From CAZDVK01 sp964508915 (GTDB lineage: Bacteria; Pseudomonadota; Alphaproteobacteria; Paracaedibacterales; CAIULA01), in the NCBI GenBank assembly GCA_964508915.1, contig CAZDVK010000008.1:4378-68377 (forward strand): a stretch of DNA of 64,000 nt, read 5' to 3'. The first letter of the stretch is position 1. Each line of letters starts with the position of its first letter. Made by a program: the position numbers and the translations under genes. Below are positions 41,452 through 51,061 of the stretch, in pieces. The notes under the pieces are model-generated. The model worked only from the letters and a program-made list of their open reading frames with translations. It had not been told where the DNA came from and did not search any database.

Positions 41452-42961
41452 CCGCTCCATTCATGTGGACCGATTGTTTCAAGGGGTTCAAGAGCTTTTG
41501 AAAAGGGTGGGTCCATACCTGTCCCAGGTTCATGATCGCTTAACGGAATCATACCCTAAAAGTTATTTAGGGTTTGTTATTCGTTCCCAAGTCATTGTTA
41601 TTTCCCGATTTGTGGATGACGTTTTGGTGGAACAAAAAACCTTTCACTTTGCTGAAGAAACGCAAAACGCTCTTTCAAACTATTTACAGCAACATGCTGA
41701 TTTGCCCTTACATATTATATTTCAAGGGGGTGAAGCTGATTTTCGCCTGGCATCCTTAAAACATGTTCGTTTCTTTGATAGGCCGTCCCTACTGCGTCAG
41801 ATTAAAATGGGGGAGTTTTCCCATCATCACTGGACCTTAAAACTCTATTCCCCTACCCAAGATGATAGGCATCGGTATTTGTTGGCAGGTGTTCGACCTA
41901 CCCAAATTTTGAAAAATGTACTTGAGTTTATTGTGGCCCAGCCTAACCCTATTGCAGGCGTTCATTTGTGGCCCATTTTATTGGCACAACAAGTGCTTTT
42001 TGAAAACCCAACGGCGAATAAATGGGTTTTTATTCTGCACAAGCAAGATGATGATTTTTGGCATTTGGTTGTTTGTCAAAATGGTGCTGTCGTTATGTAC
42101 CGGCATGGGTTTTTTGACAACTTAAAAAAAATAGACCAACAATTATCGAAAGAAGTTGTGGCAACACTTCGTTACTTGAACCGCAACGGTTTTCAAGAAG
42201 GGGACGATATTACAATTTTACAAAGTAATATACCGCCCTTGTCGTTACCCAGTGATGTGCACGCCGATATCGTGACTTTAGATACGCCTATTGTTCCTTA
42301 TGCGCCTTTGCTGAAAAGGTGGAATCTTCGAACATTTCTTGGTGAACTCATATTCAAAATTTTCGGCTCGCGGTTTGCAAACAATCTGCCTCAAAAACAG
42401 GGGTCATTAAATTTATCCGCTTTTTTGCCGCAAAGGCTTGCTTATGTTTTACCCCAAGTCTTGACGCAAATATTACCCCCCTTTGTTTTGTTTTTTATCA
42501 TGGCTGGCGCTTTGTTTTTTGTTAAATCTCATAGCCAACAAGGGGCATTAAATACGCTGAACGAACAAATTCAAAAGTTAACATTAACAGATGCCGATCA
42601 AAAAAATTTGGCGAATGCCCGTTTGTTCCACTATTACAAAGCACATTTACCAACGAATCCGGCATTGATCTTAAAAACCCTGTCCAAACACCTAACGGCT
42701 TCCGCTGTGGTTACAGACATTAAATGGGCGCCCACAACGTTACCTGATTTGCCATTTTCTTTAAAAGTTAAAATCAGTTTTGATGAAGCATCTTTAACAA
42801 AGGTAAAAAAAGGGGCAAAAATATCTTCTTTGGAAACTTTACAAAATAAAATTTCCCAAACTATTCAAAAAGAATTCAAAACAGCCCACATTCAATGGCA
42901 GCCAACCAATCAGAAAAATGCATATACCCTCAACATCAGTTACGGTCATGACCCATCATAA
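41423..42961 (+). CDS. GspL/PilM-PilN-like membrane assembly protein
   Basis: The 512-residue protein has one membrane helix (about 340-360, PPFVLFFIMAGALFFVKS). The N-terminal 330 residues are cytoplasmic; the layout (two alpha/beta halves with QQLSKEVVATLRYLN) is like the actin-like cytoplasmic part of GspL or PilM. The C-terminal 150 residues resemble a PilN/GspL periplasmic ferredoxin-like domain (TNPALILKTLSKHL ... SFDEASLTKVKKG). It overlaps gspF by 29 bases and the next gene by 14, so the three are one operon. GspL identity is inferred from topology and context; there is no strong motif. Confidence 0.6.
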   Translation: MTFWQSFTFNRSIHVDRLFQGVQELLKRVGPYLSQVHDRLTESYPKSYLGFVIRSQVIVISRFVDDVLVEQKTFHFAEETQNALSNYLQQHADLPLHIIFQGGEADFRLASLKHVRFFDRPSLLRQIKMGEFSHHHWTLKLYSPTQDDRHRYLLAGVRPTQILKNVLEFIVAQPNPIAGVHLWPILLAQQVLFENPTANKWVFILHKQDDDFWHLVVCQNGAVVMYRHGFFDNLKKIDQQLSKEVVATLRYLNRNGFQEGDDITILQSNIPPLSLPSDVHADIVTLDTPIVPYAPLLKRWNLRTFLGELIFKIFGSRFANNLPQKQGSLNLSAFLPQRLAYVLPQVLTQILPPFVLFFIMAGALFFVKSHSQQGALNTLNEQIQKLTLTDADQKNLANARLFHYYKAHLPTNPALILKTLSKHLTASAVVTDIKWAPTTLPDLPFSLKVKISFDEASLTKVKKGAKISSLETLQNKISQTIQKEFKTAHIQWQPTNQKNAYTLNISYGHDPS

Positions 42962-43583
42962 AATATCTTATTCCCACATATTTAAATCGTGGATGCACCT
43001 ATCAACAGGGGGCATTTTTGCCGTTTTATTGTGCGCTTTAGCTGTCAGTGTAACTTGGTTTTCTTTTCACCATACTTACTATGCAAATTTAGGTGAAAAA
43101 ATAAAATCTTTTGAACAGCAACGTGAAAATCTTGAATCAGATCATAAAGATTTAAGTGATTTTCAAGCTGCATCACAACAGGGCGTGCAAATTTATCAAG
43201 ATTTTCATCGAAAACATCTAAATAAGCCGTCGGGGGTAGAATACCTTCAAGAAAAAATTCAAAAGTGGCAAAAACAGTTTAAAATTCAAACCCTTCATAC
43301 CCAAGTCGGAACACCGATTTTGGAATCTGAACCCCATCAATTATGGCGTGTTTCTGTAGCCATTGATTTAAGTGTTTTGAAAGATAAAGTGTTTTTTCAA
43401 TTCCTAGACAAAATTCAGTGGGAATTACCTGGGCTGGTTACGATTAAAAATATGTCTGTTTCACGAGTTTCGGCGTTAACGGATGATATGGTTCGTGAGC
43501 TCATTCGGGGTAACAGCAAGGGAATTAACTTATTCCAAGGTAAAATAGAATTCGATTGGGTGTATTTAGCCAAAAAGCCATAG
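42948..43583 (+). CDS. GspM/PilO-like membrane protein
   Basis: ATG 42948 gives 211 residues, overlapping the previous stop by 14 bases. One N-terminal membrane helix (GGIFAVLLCALAVSVTWFSF) is followed by a coiled coil (LGEKIKSFEQQRENLESDHK) and a ferredoxin-like C-terminal domain (LWRVSVAIDLSVLKDKVFFQ). This layout is that of PilO or GspM, which dimerise with PilN/GspL in the inner membrane. The assignment rests on topology and gene order after gspF. The final residues (FDWVYLAKKP) are not distinctive. Confidence 0.6.
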   Translation: MTHHKISYSHIFKSWMHLSTGGIFAVLLCALAVSVTWFSFHHTYYANLGEKIKSFEQQRENLESDHKDLSDFQAASQQGVQIYQDFHRKHLNKPSGVEYLQEKIQKWQKQFKIQTLHTQVGTPILESEPHQLWRVSVAIDLSVLKDKVFFQFLDKIQWELPGLVTIKNMSVSRVSALTDDMVRELIRGNSKGINLFQGKIEFDWVYLAKKP

Positions 43584-43699
43584 GTATGGAAATTTGATAC
43601 GACCCTGCAGAAAATAGACGCCTATGTCATAAATTCTTGCTTATTGAAGAAATTTAGGTTGAGATTAAATAAAACTATTCTAAAAAAAGGCTAAAAACA

Positions 43700-44932
43700 T
43701 TGTCTTCTATTATTCAGCGTATGGCGATTGATGAAGAAAAACTAAAATCTGCCTTAGCTTCAGACCAAGGGGAAGCGGGCCCTTTTCTACAGTACGATCT
43801 TATTTATGATCAGATCAAAGAAGCACGCCGAGAAGATGATGAAACATTATCGCAAGGAATTTGGCAAACAGACCTGAAGCGTGCTGATTGGCCTCTTGTT
43901 GAATCTTTGTGCATAGACAGTTTAGAAAACAAAACCAAAGACCTGCAGCTTTTAGGTTGGTTGTGTGAATCTTGGATTGTGCTTGACCATTTACCAGGGT
44001 TTCAAAGGGGAATTCACCTGATGACCGAACTATTGGTGAAATTTTGGGACACAATACACCCCTTACCTGAGGATGGTGATTATGAATATCGGCTGCGCAT
44101 TTTAGATTGGTGTCACGAGAATTTAGCAAATCGACTTATATTTGTGCCCGTTGTCGAGGGATCTGACTTTACAATGAATTTAGCCGACTGGATAGACGCT
44201 GTTAATTTAGATTTAATTGTCAAACGGTCGCAAGACGGCAAAAGCTTATTAGCAAAAGCAGAATCGTCTAACCGAATGACGTTGAATAAGTTTCGCTATA
44301 ACCTCAAAAAAGCTACGTTTGATTCTTTAAAGTGCACTTTGAAAGAAACGGAAGACGCACAAAAAGCACTTAGTGAACTAACAACTTGCCTAAGGGAAAA
44401 GTTAGGACCTGCGGCGCCTGTTTTTTTAAAAATCAAAACGAATTTAGATGATATTTTGCGCATCTGTAAAACGGGCCTTGAGATTTTAGAATCTGAACAA
44501 AATAGTTTAAGAGCCAAAAACCAAGCACAGGAAATACCATCAGAAAGTATCGAAAACTTACTAACGGATCATTCAGAAAACGCGTCACAAAATCCTTCAG
44601 AGAACGTGGATGACAACACCTTGACCGTGAATGGGCGAAGTGAGGCATACCAGGCATTGTCAGACATAGGTGCTTTTTTAAAAAGTTTAGACCCGCACAG
44701 TCCGGCACCTTATCTTATTGAATTAGTTGTGAAATGGCAGAACAAAAGTTTGGTGGAAATTCTGTCAGAGCTTCCCAAACAAACGGAAGGGCCATACCAA
44801 TTGCTTCGGGTTTTAGGAAATGCTGCCAACCAACAGCCCATTATGAATGTTCCGCCACCCCCGCAAGTTCCTTCAACGGATCAAGGGTTTAACATGATTA
44901 ACCCAGCTATGTTTAAAGGCGGTCATAGCTAA
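43700..44932 (+). CDS. tssA: Type VI secretion protein TssA (ImpA)
   Basis: TssA caps and primes the type VI secretion sheath. The 410-residue protein has the ImpA N-terminal domain: YDLIYDQIKEARREDDETLS, DWPLVESLCIDSLENKTKDL, GWLCESWIVLDHLPGFQRGI, WDTIHPLPEDGDYEYRL. The C-terminal segment (SRxEAYQALSDIGAFLKSLDPHSPAPYLIELVVKW) is the other conserved part. The start is TTG 43700 with AAGG upstream; an ATG 7 codons later is the alternative. No sheath, spike or ClpV gene is in the window; it sits between the gspF mini-operon and tamB. Confidence 0.88.
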   Translation: MSSIIQRMAIDEEKLKSALASDQGEAGPFLQYDLIYDQIKEARREDDETLSQGIWQTDLKRADWPLVESLCIDSLENKTKDLQLLGWLCESWIVLDHLPGFQRGIHLMTELLVKFWDTIHPLPEDGDYEYRLRILDWCHENLANRLIFVPVVEGSDFTMNLADWIDAVNLDLIVKRSQDGKSLLAKAESSNRMTLNKFRYNLKKATFDSLKCTLKETEDAQKALSELTTCLREKLGPAAPVFLKIKTNLDDILRICKTGLEILESEQNSLRAKNQAQEIPSESIENLLTDHSENASQNPSENVDDNTLTVNGRSEAYQALSDIGAFLKSLDPHSPAPYLIELVVKWQNKSLVEILSELPKQTEGPYQLLRVLGNAANQQPIMNVPPPPQVPSTDQGFNMINPAMFKGGHS

Positions 44933-44959
44933 TCATGCTTTTTTGGCCTATAATGAAGC

Positions 44960-47614
44960 ATGGCATTTTTATTCAAAATACTTCAATTTTTTCATGCCGT
45001 TAGTTTTGGCGTAACGCGGCGTGTTTGTATTTCAATAGGGGCTCTCACTCTATTAATAGGCTTATTGTTTGCTTCCCTACAGCTTCATTCTGTTCAACAA
45101 AAACTTTTTCATCATGTTGTGGAAAAACATCTGCCCCATCTGTCTGGAAAAATAAGCATTTCAACGATTGATGGTTTTTTCCCAATTTATGGAAAAATCG
45201 GTGATATTCAGGTTCAAACACCAGAGGCCACCCTAGCCGTTCAAAATTTTAAATGGCATTTTTCACTAACCCGTTTGGCTTTTTCCTACATATGCGCAGA
45301 TACCATTTCCATAAAGTCACAAAAAAATGACGAACCTTTATCTTTACCTGGCGTGGATGTGCTGGCCGGAATTATTAACCAGCGTCTATTAAAAGCCATT
45401 CATATAAAAGATATCCGTATTGATGGGCCCTTCCCATGGCAAGGCTCTTTGCAATTAGAACCTCATGAAAATCAGGGGCAAAAATTAAAAATTGAATCCT
45501 TAAAAGATTCTATGGAATGTCACATTTTTCATCACAATCAAGCTGTTAACGTAAATTTTGACGCCCTAACCCCTGTTGACGGTTTTTTAAATAGTTATAT
45601 GGAAAAGTATATTCCGACTATACCCAAGGGGCTTGTTAGAATTCAGGGGTCTTTAAGTGGTAATCTTTGGAAAAACCACCCTGAAATCCAGGGAATTGTC
45701 ATTATTGACCACGAAATTGTTGGGGCGGTGACCCTAAAAGGAATGGAAAAAGACCAAATAACCCATTTAGAAATTTCAACAGCCCCTAAACGAACAGTTC
45801 CTGTTTATATAACAACCGAAATCAATCATAGCCAGAAAAATGACAGTATTTTGACCGTGAATCAATTCGTAGTGAAAAATAATATGGGCGGAACACTTTT
45901 AGCTGGCCAAGGAAAAATAAATTTTAAAAAAGAATGGGTGTTTGATGGTGTTTTCCAAACTATTGAAGACCAGCAAGTTGCATTAAATACGCACCTTTCT
46001 TTCGACCCAACCCATCAAAATATTTCAGGCCGATTCCAAAATTTAGAAGATCGAATTGAAGTAGAAGCGCAAATTTTGGGGGATGATATCCACCTAAAAA
46101 AACTGGCGGGGATTGCGCACAATCTAACATTCTTTTTAGCTGAACCAACAACCATAAACTGGGTCAAAAAAACATTGAACCCAACAAAAATCAATTTTGG
46201 CAAAATGCGCCTAGATGTAGGGGGAACCCTTGACCATAGCGTTTTAAAAGCAACGCTAAATGTTTTTTATGAAAAAAACCATTTGATTGCTGTTCAAGGC
46301 AATATTGAAAACGTTTTTGAAGATGCCACGCTCAATTTTAAAGCAACCAACCAAATTAATTTAGAAATTCTGGCACCCTTCTTAGGGGGCAGTGATAGGA
46401 TTCAAGGTATTTTAAATACCAATTTAGCTATTCAAGGCTCTATCAAAAAACCGCAGCTTGTCGGAACTATTTATGTGGATAGTGGCCTTTATGAAAATGC
46501 TTTTGCAGGCACGTTTTTAAATCATGTTAACCTTAAACTACGGGCGCAAGGGCAGCAGTTTGTTGTTGAAACTTTGACGTTTGAAGATGGTCAGAAAAAG
46601 CCTGGTTCAGCAGTCGGTGAGGGAACGGTTCATTTTGAAAATTGGATTCCTTATTTTGATATTCAGATTCATTTAAATAGGTTTGAAATTGCAAATAACG
46701 ATGGCATCGAAGGTCACGCCACAGGGTTTTTACATTTGAAAGGCCTTGGGACAGAGGCCAAAATTTTAGGGGAAGCTACCTTAGATAAATTGATTTTATC
46801 TATTGAAGAATTAGCCCCTGTTGAAATACCTGTTTTGGTTTCTGTTGATGCTCCACCTGCGCCAGAAAAAAAGCCCCCTCTACCCTATTTTTTAATGGAT
46901 GTAACCCTAAAAGCCAGTGAAATTTATATCATCGGATTTGGCATTGAAAGCGTATGGCATGGTGAAATGCAGGTTATTAACCCTGTTTCTTCCCCGGATC
47001 TTTTAGGAACCATTACATTAAAAAAAGGAAAGCTGGAAATTTTAGGGAAACCTATGAAACTTAGAAAAGGAACCATTACCTATGACCTTGAAAAACTAAG
47101 TGATCCGTTGCTGAAAATTCGTGCAACCAAAGAACAAGGCGGCGAAAAAATTGCCCTTAAGATAGAAGGTCGTGCATCGAATCCAAAATTCACGTTTACA
47201 TCGTCTCCACCCCTTCCTGAAGAGGAGGTTTTGTCTCGGCTTTTGTTTGGCAAAGAAATTAGTGCTATTTCACCAACACAAAGTTTACAGCTTGCAACTG
47301 CGGCAGCATCTATGAATGGTCAGGGTGGGCTGAATGTAATGGATACTTTCCGAAAATCTTTCCGATTTGATAGCTTTGAACTGAAAGATAATAAGCGCTT
47401 TAATACAACGTCAGGAGAAGAAGAAACCAGCCGTTCCCTAAGCCTTGGCAAAGAATTTGGGCCTATGAAACTGTCACTCGATCAAGGGGTTAGTACAGGC
47501 GCCAACAGCAAAGCAACTGCTGAAATAGAGCTGAGCCGGAACCTAAGCCTAGAAGGCGATGTCGGTGGCGACCGCAATTCAGGCATCGGCCTGACATGGC
47601 GTAAAAGGTACTAG
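44960..47614 (+). CDS. tamB: Translocation and assembly module protein TamB
   Basis: TamB is an AsmA/VPS13-like bridge across the periplasm that supplies phospholipid or assists outer-membrane protein insertion with TamA. The 884-residue protein starts with a signal anchor (VCISIGALTLLIGLLFASLQ), runs through long beta-rich repeats, and ends in the DUF490 domain: SSPDLLGTITLKKGKLEILG, TSSPPLPEEEVLSRLLFGKE, and GIGLTWRKRY as the last beta strand. E. coli TamB is near 1260 residues; this is shorter, as in many alphaproteobacteria. TamA, normally upstream, is missing; tssA is there, 27 bases away. Confidence 0.92.
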   Translation: MAFLFKILQFFHAVSFGVTRRVCISIGALTLLIGLLFASLQLHSVQQKLFHHVVEKHLPHLSGKISISTIDGFFPIYGKIGDIQVQTPEATLAVQNFKWHFSLTRLAFSYICADTISIKSQKNDEPLSLPGVDVLAGIINQRLLKAIHIKDIRIDGPFPWQGSLQLEPHENQGQKLKIESLKDSMECHIFHHNQAVNVNFDALTPVDGFLNSYMEKYIPTIPKGLVRIQGSLSGNLWKNHPEIQGIVIIDHEIVGAVTLKGMEKDQITHLEISTAPKRTVPVYITTEINHSQKNDSILTVNQFVVKNNMGGTLLAGQGKINFKKEWVFDGVFQTIEDQQVALNTHLSFDPTHQNISGRFQNLEDRIEVEAQILGDDIHLKKLAGIAHNLTFFLAEPTTINWVKKTLNPTKINFGKMRLDVGGTLDHSVLKATLNVFYEKNHLIAVQGNIENVFEDATLNFKATNQINLEILAPFLGGSDRIQGILNTNLAIQGSIKKPQLVGTIYVDSGLYENAFAGTFLNHVNLKLRAQGQQFVVETLTFEDGQKKPGSAVGEGTVHFENWIPYFDIQIHLNRFEIANNDGIEGHATGFLHLKGLGTEAKILGEATLDKLILSIEELAPVEIPVLVSVDAPPAPEKKPPLPYFLMDVTLKASEIYIIGFGIESVWHGEMQVINPVSSPDLLGTITLKKGKLEILGKPMKLRKGTITYDLEKLSDPLLKIRATKEQGGEKIALKIEGRASNPKFTFTSSPPLPEEEVLSRLLFGKEISAISPTQSLQLATAAASMNGQGGLNVMDTFRKSFRFDSFELKDNKRFNTTSGEEETSRSLSLGKEFGPMKLSLDQGVSTGANSKATAEIELSRNLSLEGDVGGDRNSGIGLTWRKRY

Positions 47615-47674
47615 GGGGGAATAACCTCCTGAATTAGAATTTTAGGTCAACTAAATTCCAAAAAATCACTGCAC

Positions 47675-49114
47675 TTATGCATCTGGAAATAACGACCTGA
47701 CCCTTTCTAATAATTCAATAGCAAGGGTGTGAAAAACACGGTGACCATCAGCATCAGCTGCAAAAGTATTTAATCTTCGTTCTGCTGCCTCTGGTGTTCC
47801 CTCCAAAGATCGTAGAATCAGGTTAATATTACTGATATCAAATGATAGTTTTAAATCCTCTTTAAGTATGGGGTAATCTTTATCACCTTTTGCTGCTTCA
47901 ACCTTTGCAATTAAACCATCAGTCATTGGGCTATCTCCTGCTGTGGGAGAATGCTTAATATCTAATAAACGTCCACATTCATAAAATTCACTTTTAGGGT
48001 AGGGAGCACCTGTTCTTTGAGCCTTATAGGTGAAAGTTGTTCTTGAGCCATTCATTAATGAAACAGTTGCGGTTCCGCTATAGGATGTTCCATCAAAGGT
48101 AGGGGGCGTGGAGAAACTCATCCCGCCATAATTATCGTCTACACCAAATACAGATGCCAAAATTTCATGAAAGGGGTCGCTGGTTCTTACAGGAAACGAA
48201 AGCGTTCTTTGAAGGTAAGCCATTGCACTATCAAAAAGCTGTTTCATTGTTAGTGGTGTGGAAACGGGATTAAATTCATAAACGCCATTTTCATGAATCA
48301 TAAAGAAAACAAATGTTTCAAGCGGGGAAAAATCTGCCATTTCTAAACCGTATTTTTTAATCTCGCCCAAGATAAATTTTTGTGCAGGTGATGAAAGATT
48401 CCGATGGCAAATACGTGTGTGAAATAAATCATGTATCAAAAAATCGTAAGGTGTTCGGTTGTATAGGCCGTGTGGGCTTGATTTAACAGGCATTGTTCCA
48501 ATTGGAAGGGCACACAAATTGACTTCTAATTCAGAAAGTAAATTAGATACAATTCGGCTAACCTTAAATCCACCCTTGCGCACATAAATTACATATGGTT
48601 TTAGGGCAAACCCTTCAAAAACACTGGCGAAAACAGGTTTGTAAGATCGTGGAGAATCTTGGGTTTGATAAACTTCATGAGATTCATAAAAAGGCGTGGT
48701 TTCCCACGAACCTTCTGTGAGTAGTTTTTTTAGGTCAACGTGAAGCTCCATAGGGTATTCTTCATCTGGATAATATTCTTGAACCATAGCCAGTTTTAGA
48801 TTGAATAAAACAAACTCTACTGCTGTTAAGCCTTCATCTTTTTTTGACTCTAATTCTTTTCTTAAGCTTTCGCATCTTGCTGTGATAACAGGATTATCAG
48901 AAAATTTAGACTCAACAAAACGAATTCCATTTTCGGCAATTGCCGTAAAACCAGGAATTTTCGTTGTATCAGGATCATAGTCCTTAATGCCAGCATAGGT
49001 AGCATGATAAGCACTTATTTGGTCATCAACCGACGGAAAACCGCCGGAAGCAAATAATATATTTGTGAAAAAAATAAATAAAAGGGTGAATCGTATTATC
49101 ATGGGAGGGTTCAT
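47675..49114 (-). CDS. Secreted protein with His/Asp motif, unknown function
   Basis: ATG 49114 gives a signal peptide (MIIRFTLLFIFFTNILFASG) and a 479-residue product. An earlier in-frame start would remove the signal from the N-terminus. The central segment YDFLIHDLFHTRICHRN clusters His, Asp and Cys in a helix and could be a metal site, though it is not a standard HExxH. The C-terminal third is beta-rich (SYSGTATVSLMNGSRTTFTY). No known family is recognised. It is monocistronic between tamB (convergent) and rsmE (upstream, same strand). Function is unknown; secretion is the only supported property. Confidence 0.65.
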   Translation of the reverse strand: MNPPMIIRFTLLFIFFTNILFASGGFPSVDDQISAYHATYAGIKDYDPDTTKIPGFTAIAENGIRFVESKFSDNPVITARCESLRKELESKKDEGLTAVEFVLFNLKLAMVQEYYPDEEYPMELHVDLKKLLTEGSWETTPFYESHEVYQTQDSPRSYKPVFASVFEGFALKPYVIYVRKGGFKVSRIVSNLLSELEVNLCALPIGTMPVKSSPHGLYNRTPYDFLIHDLFHTRICHRNLSSPAQKFILGEIKKYGLEMADFSPLETFVFFMIHENGVYEFNPVSTPLTMKQLFDSAMAYLQRTLSFPVRTSDPFHEILASVFGVDDNYGGMSFSTPPTFDGTSYSGTATVSLMNGSRTTFTYKAQRTGAPYPKSEFYECGRLLDIKHSPTAGDSPMTDGLIAKVEAAKGDKDYPILKEDLKLSFDISNINLILRSLEGTPEAAERRLNTFAADADGHRVFHTLAIELLERVRSLFPDA

Positions 49115-49176
49115 TTTTATAATTTTATTAAAATTTCTTACAGTGAAAATAAAAAATAATCTAGTCGTCTTTTTTT

Positions 49177-49857
49177 CTATATTTGCCGTGCCAACAAACA
49201 CAATGCGGCTGTTTCAGCCCGTAAAATACGTGGCCCAAGGGTTACAGAAGTTATACCTTTTTTCGTATTCAAAAGGTTGCTTTCATTCACGCTCCACCCG
49301 CCTTCAGGGCCTACTAGAAAACCAACAGGGCCGTCAAAATGACTGAATAAGGGGGTATTTTCCCGCTCTAGCGCACAAAACCACCTTACATCTTTGGATA
49401 AAGTATTCAAAAAATCTTGAAAGGATAAAACAGGGTGAATTGTTGGAATGCACAATCGTTCACACTGCTGACTGGCATCGATAACCTGCTGCTGGGCACG
49501 TTGTGCATGAAACCTGTGGGTATTAGTGCGATCTGTTATTAAAGGCTGCAGGTGCGTAACGCCTAATTCTGTGGCTTTTTCAAGTAAAAAACCCATGGCA
49601 TCATGTTTTAGCAGGGCAAATGCCAACCAAACTTCGGGTAATATTTCCTTTTGGCGTAGCTGTTTACCTAATTGCGCGATTGTTTGTTTTTTGGAAATTT
49701 CTTGGATAGTTGCTCCCCATTCCCCTTGTTCATTAAACAGAGAAAAAGAACCGCCAACTTTTAAGCGCAAAACCGTTGTTAAATAGTGGTTTTGATCGGG
49801 CGATAGGGTGCACTGTTCATTTTCTGCCAAAAAGTCAGGGGTGTACAGGCGCACCAT
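49177..49857 (-). CDS. rsmE: 16S rRNA (uracil1498-N3)-methyltransferase
   Basis: RsmE methylates U1498 in the 30S decoding centre. It has the N-terminal PUA-like domain (SPDQNHYLTTVLRLKVGGSF) and the SPOUT methyltransferase with the deep-knot signature GFLVGPEGGWSVNE and TLGPRILRAETAALCLL. The length of 226 residues is slightly short of the usual 240. It follows rpsO by 12 bases on the same strand; start has no clear Shine-Dalgarno. Confidence 0.95.
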   Translation of the reverse strand: MVRLYTPDFLAENEQCTLSPDQNHYLTTVLRLKVGGSFSLFNEQGEWGATIQEISKKQTIAQLGKQLRQKEILPEVWLAFALLKHDAMGFLLEKATELGVTHLQPLITDRTNTHRFHAQRAQQQVIDASQQCERLCIPTIHPVLSFQDFLNTLSKDVRWFCALERENTPLFSHFDGPVGFLVGPEGGWSVNESNLLNTKKGITSVTLGPRILRAETAALCLLARQI

Positions 49858-49869
49858 AATAAATAATAA

Positions 49870-50139
49870 CTAACGGCGGATACCAAGAGATTGAATCAAA
49901 TCTTGATAGCGCTTCACGCTTTTCTTTTTTAGATAATCTAACAAACGACGGCGGGCCCCAACCATCATCAATAACCCACGGCGAGAGTGAAAATCTTTCT
50001 TATGTTCACCCATGTGGTCTGATAGATTGCGAATTCGTTCCGTTAGAATAGCAACTTGCACTTCCGGTGACCCAGTATCATTCGGGTTTGTTGCGTATTG
50101 TTGAATAAGTTCTTGTTTGCGTTCTGCAGATATCGACAT
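49870..50139 (-). CDS. rpsO: 30S ribosomal protein S15
   Basis: S15 binds 16S rRNA early in small-subunit assembly. The 89-residue sequence is complete and typical: TGSPEVQVAILTERIRNLSD, HMGEHKKDFHSRRGLLMMVG, RRRLLDYLKKKSVKRYQDLI. It lies 16 bases after truB, the standard truB-rpsO order. pnp, which often follows, is absent; rsmE follows here. Confidence 0.98.
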   Translation of the reverse strand: MSISAERKQELIQQYATNPNDTGSPEVQVAILTERIRNLSDHMGEHKKDFHSRRGLLMMVGARRRLLDYLKKKSVKRYQDLIQSLGIRR

Positions 50140-50155
50140 CGTCTATTCCTTAATT

Positions 50156-51061
50156 TTATATGTTGAGTATTCGCTTAGGAAACAGAACCCCACTGCTCAC
50201 AGTCCCCATTCCTATTAAACATCCATCCATTTCAATACGAACTGTAGGTGTATCAGGTTGATCTGGGCTTTGAACGGATTGTCCATTCCTTAAGCGCTGC
50301 GCCTCATCGCACCATACGGTTATTGCCGGGATGTCGTCCAGAACAAAACCAAGGGGCTTGACAGAAGCGCACACGCCTAATTTATGTATCATTTCGTCTA
50401 ATTTTTCCAGTGAAATCGTATGAATTTCTGAAAATTTTCCATCTTGAATCCGGCGAATATGGTTTACATAAGCAACGGTATGAAGGGCTTTGGCAATGTC
50501 TTCCCCTAAGGAACGCACATAAGTACCTGTGGTGCAAGAAACTTGCAGTTGGCAATACTCACCGTGCCATGACATCAATTCCAAAGAATGAATGTTAATA
50601 GGGCGCGGCTTTAAATCGACAGTTTCTTGATTCCTGGCCAAATGGTAAGCACGCTGGCCATCAATACGAATGGCAGAATAGGCTGGTGGTTTTTGAAATT
50701 GGTTGCCTAAAAACTTGGGCAAAATTTGTTGTATTTCATCCAAAGAAGGGCGCCCAGAACTGGTTGCAATAACTTGGCCTTCCGCATCACCTGTATCGCG
50801 TTGTTCGCCAAAATGCAGAAAGAAAGTGTATGTTTTTCCCGTATGGTGATAATAGGGAATTAATTTTGTTGCTTCGCCTAAAGCAAACAGCAAAACGCCC
50901 GATGCCGCTGGGTCCAAAGTGCCCACATGACCAATACTTTTTTGACCCGTTAACCGTTTTAGACGTGTCCCTAACCGTGTTGATGAAAGCCCTTCGGGTT
51001 TATCTAAAATCACCCAACCATGATGGTTTTTGGAAGAAGGGCTTTTTGCGTGAAAATCCAC
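50156..51061 (-). CDS. truB: tRNA pseudouridine(55) synthase
   Basis: TruB makes pseudouridine 55 in the T-loop of tRNAs. The catalytic Asp is in GHVGTLDPAASGVLLFALGEATK, with GWVILDKPEGLSST at the N-terminus, PPAYSAIRIDGQRAYHLAR and CTTGTYVRSLGEDIAKAL also present. The C-terminal 70 residues are a PUA-like end. 301 residues is normal. It lies directly after carD (1 base apart) and before rpsO on the same strand. Confidence 0.97.
   Translation of the reverse strand: MDFHAKSPSSKNHHGWVILDKPEGLSSTRLGTRLKRLTGQKSIGHVGTLDPAASGVLLFALGEATKLIPYYHHTGKTYTFFLHFGEQRDTGDAEGQVIATSSGRPSLDEIQQILPKFLGNQFQKPPAYSAIRIDGQRAYHLARNQETVDLKPRPINIHSLELMSWHGEYCQLQVSCTTGTYVRSLGEDIAKALHTVAYVNHIRRIQDGKFSEIHTISLEKLDEMIHKLGVCASVKPLGFVLDDIPAITVWCDEAQRLRNGQSVQSPDQPDTPTVRIEMDGCLIGMGTVSSGVLFPKRILNI

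Noticed and set aside
43700..44932. A type VI secretion locus
   Set aside because: Only tssA is present; no sheath, tube, spike, baseplate or ClpV genes are seen in the window.
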